Positions 60,557 to 62,064 of a stretch of 62,064 nucleotides of DNA are shown piece by piece. The DNA is from an uncultured Sinobacteraceae bacterium (GTDB lineage: Bacteria; Pseudomonadota; Gammaproteobacteria; Steroidobacterales; Steroidobacteraceae), in the NCBI GenBank assembly GCA_937902995.1, contig CALEKY010000151.1:1-62064 (forward strand), read 5' to 3'. Positions within the stretch are counted from its first letter, which is position 1, and every line of letters starts with the position of its first letter. The notes under the pieces were generated by a model. The model ran no database searches and was not told the origin of the DNA. It was given only the letters and a program-made list of their open reading frames with translations. The translations under genes and the position numbers were made by a program.

Positions 60557-61042
60557 ATGAGCACGCTTCGAATCGATCCCGCGACACCGGCCGATGTGCC
60601 GGTCATCCGCACCCTCATCCGCGAACTGGCCGAGTTCGAGCATCTCGAGCACGAGGCGAACGCGACCGAAGAACAGTTGCGCGAGGCGCTGTTCGGTCCG
60701 CAACCGAGTGCCGAGGTCCTGATCGCGCGCATGGACGATGAAGTCGCGGGGTTCGCTTTGTATTTCCACAACTTCTCGACGTTCGTCGGCCGGCGCGGTC
60801 TGTACCTCGAAGACTTGTTCGTCCGGCCGCGTTTCAGGCGAATGGGTTGCGGTGCGGCACTGCTGAAGCGCCTCGCGCGTATCGCCGTCGAGCGCAATTG
60901 CGGACGGATGGAATGGGCAGTGCTCAATTGGAATCAGCGCGCGATCGATTTTTATCGGTCGCTCGGTGCCGTGCCGATGAGCGAGTGGACGACGTATCGG
61001 CTCACCGGCGAGGCGCTGGAGGCGCTCGGTCGGGAGAAATGA
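60557..61042 (+). CDS. GNAT acetyltransferase, diamine/spermidine acetyltransferase type
   Basis: 161 residues. It resembles the SAT/diamine N-acetyltransferase group: IRELAEFEHLEHEANATEEQL near the N-terminus, YFHNFSTFVGRRGLYLEDLFVRPRFRRMGCGAALL with acetyl-CoA motif RRMGCG, and WNQRAIDFYRSLGA. Polyamine or thialysine substrates are typical of the group, but not proven here. It is divergent from the LysR gene and first of a three-gene unit. Confidence 0.88.
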   Translation: MSTLRIDPATPADVPVIRTLIRELAEFEHLEHEANATEEQLREALFGPQPSAEVLIARMDDEVAGFALYFHNFSTFVGRRGLYLEDLFVRPRFRRMGCGAALLKRLARIAVERNCGRMEWAVLNWNQRAIDFYRSLGAVPMSEWTTYRLTGEALEALGREK

Positions 61043-61064
61043 CGCACGGGAGGGGAGTCGCGGG

Positions 61065-61541
61065 ATGGATCATAGTGACAGCGAAACGGCGCGAATGCGC
61101 TTGGCCGAGCCGAGCGATCTCGAGACGATTTTGCCGCTCATGCAAGGCTATTACCGCGATGACGAGTTACGCTTCGATGCGGTGCGGGCACATGCGGCCA
61201 TGTCGCGACTGCTGGCCGAGCCGCAATGGGGACGCGTCATTTTGATCGAGGTCGGCGCGGAAGCGGTCGGCTATGTCGCGGTCTGCATCGGTTTCAGCTT
61301 GGAGTTCGGCGGTAACGACGCCTTCATCGATGAAGTGTTCGTACAGCCGGCGCACAGAGGCCGCGGCTTTGCGCGCCAAGCCATGCAATATGCGATGAAT
61401 GCGGCGCGCGAGTGGGGCATTTGCGCCTTGCACCTCGAAGTCGACCGGGACAATCTGGCCGCGAAACGTTTGTATGCGAGTCTCGGTTATCGACCGCGCG
61501 AGCGTTATCACCTGATGACCGCGGCCTTGGAGGTTTCATGA
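61065..61541 (+). CDS. GNAT acetyltransferase
   Basis: 158 residues. The acetyl-CoA loop is VQPAHRGRGFARQAM (RGRGFA), followed by LEVDRDNLAAKRLYASLGY, the usual C-terminal GNAT motif. FIDEVFV precedes the loop. The substrate is not recognisable. It lies 22 bp after the first GNAT gene and overlaps the rhodanese start by ATGA. Confidence 0.85.
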   Translation: MDHSDSETARMRLAEPSDLETILPLMQGYYRDDELRFDAVRAHAAMSRLLAEPQWGRVILIEVGAEAVGYVAVCIGFSLEFGGNDAFIDEVFVQPAHRGRGFARQAMQYAMNAAREWGICALHLEVDRDNLAAKRLYASLGYRPRERYHLMTAALEVS

Positions 61542-61924
61542 ACGTTCTCGTCAAGATTCTCGCCATCGCATCGGTTGCGATGAGCTCTGTCGTTCTCGCC
61601 GAGACGCCGACGATTACATCCGATGCGCTCGCCGAACGGATCGAGAAGAAGGACGCCGACATCGTCGTGCTGGATGTGCGTACGCCCCAAGAGTTCGCTT
61701 CAGGCCACGTTCCGGGCGCGCTCAACATCCCGCACGATCAATTGCCGAATCGCATCGCCGAGCTCATCGGCGCGAAGGACAAGGACATCGTCGTGTATTG
61801 CCGCAGCGGCAAGCGTGCCGCGCTCGCCCAACAGACGCTGGCCGAGCACGGCTTCGAGCGCGTGCTGCATCTCGACGGCGACATCCTGAAGTGGGAAGAG
61901 GAGAAGCGGCCGGTCGAGAAATGA
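61538..61924 (+). CDS. Exported single-domain rhodanese
   Basis: 128 residues. A signal peptide (MNVLVKILAIASVAMSSVVLA) and one rhodanese domain with DVRTPQEFASGHVPGALNIPHDQL and active-site loop YCRSGKRA (Cys nucleophile). It is a predicted periplasmic sulfurtransferase of the PspE type. It is translationally coupled to the upstream GNAT. Confidence 0.9.
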   Translation: MNVLVKILAIASVAMSSVVLAETPTITSDALAERIEKKDADIVVLDVRTPQEFASGHVPGALNIPHDQLPNRIAELIGAKDKDIVVYCRSGKRAALAQQTLAEHGFERVLHLDGDILKWEEEKRPVEK

Positions 61925-61989
61925 TGCGGCCGATTCCGTAGCGGCGCTCAAGCGTCGGGTGCGGAAAGGACCCGCAACGGCTCTCCCGC

Positions 61990-62064
61990 TCAGTCTGCGA
62001 GCGCCTGCTCCAGATCCGCGATCAAATCGTCCGCGTGCTCGAGCCCGACCGAGATACGCAGCAG
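61990..62064 (-). CDS. Cys/Met metabolism PLP-dependent enzyme, C-terminal fragment
   Basis: Only the last 24 codons and the TGA are inside the window, running off the right edge. The residues LLRISVGLEHADDLIADLEQ are the conserved C-terminus of the cystathionine gamma-synthase / O-succinylhomoserine sulfhydrylase family. Which member it is cannot be told from this fragment. Confidence 0.75.
   Translation of the reverse strand: MLRISVGLEHADDLIADLEQALAD

Overview
This 62 kb window is GC-rich, gene-dense chromosomal DNA from a gammaproteobacterium. The evidence is the set of TamA/TamB, EngB next to polA, an LptM-type lipoprotein upstream of polA, the RarD, NudC, FadE, DinB and Ada-OGT types, and an FlhC homologue. 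An arginine cluster using an acyl-ornithine transcarbamylase, together with a CGHC DsbA, points toward the Xanthomonadales/Nevskiales/Steroidobacterales side of the class. The genus cannot be fixed by eye. I see no rRNA, tRNA, CRISPR array, transposase or prophage.

Layout. 0-8 kb: corA, a DsbA-like lipoprotein, cytochrome c4, engB, a strongly structured candidate small RNA in the polA-engB gap, a small outer-membrane barrel, polA (proofreading residues lost), lptM and a thioesterase. 7.8-16.7 kb: one long leftward arginine operon, argR-argG-DUF1611-argC-argD-argF'-argB-argH, with an ARG-box pair inside the argR promoter. 16.7-28 kb: rarD, a Nudix hydrolase, an alpha/beta hydrolase, then the leftward run flhC-like, nudC, NRDE, tamA, tamB. 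28-34.4 kb: an FlhD-like gene divergent from flhC, then dinB, a DUF4399 protein, fadE and mdh. 34.5-37.3 kb: a GntR(YtrA-type)/ABC operon headed by a small exported protein. 37.5-44.7 kb: otsA, an MscS channel, an Mla/MCE lipid-transport operon and a thermonuclease. 44.7-50 kb: a PLD-family protein, a CAP protein, and an NHEJ-type ligase beside a phosphoesterase-polymerase. 50-62 kb: a GNAT enzyme, ada, DUF1203, an exported methyltransferase-like lipoprotein, a PAP2 phosphatase, a PQQ sugar dehydrogenase, a serine hydrolase, an MFS sugar carrier, a GcvA-like LysR regulator, two GNATs, a rhodanese, and the end of a Cys/Met PLP enzyme.

The most unusual features are these. (1) Intergenic islands of degenerate tandem repeats occur throughout. 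At least seven sequence families share the same 7-bp period, often with GCGC palindromes, and they abut or contain stop and start codons. (2) A four-hairpin candidate sRNA with C-rich loops lies where other gammaproteobacteria carry Spot 42 or ErsA. (3) A DUF1611 protein sits in the arginine operon where an N-acylglutamate synthase would be expected, and the transcarbamylase has neither of the two known specificity residues. (4) DNA polymerase I has lost most of its 3'-5' exonuclease carboxylates. (5) FlhC-like and FlhD-like genes stand head to head. (6) LigD functions are split into a PE-Pol protein and a separate ligase, with no Ku in view.
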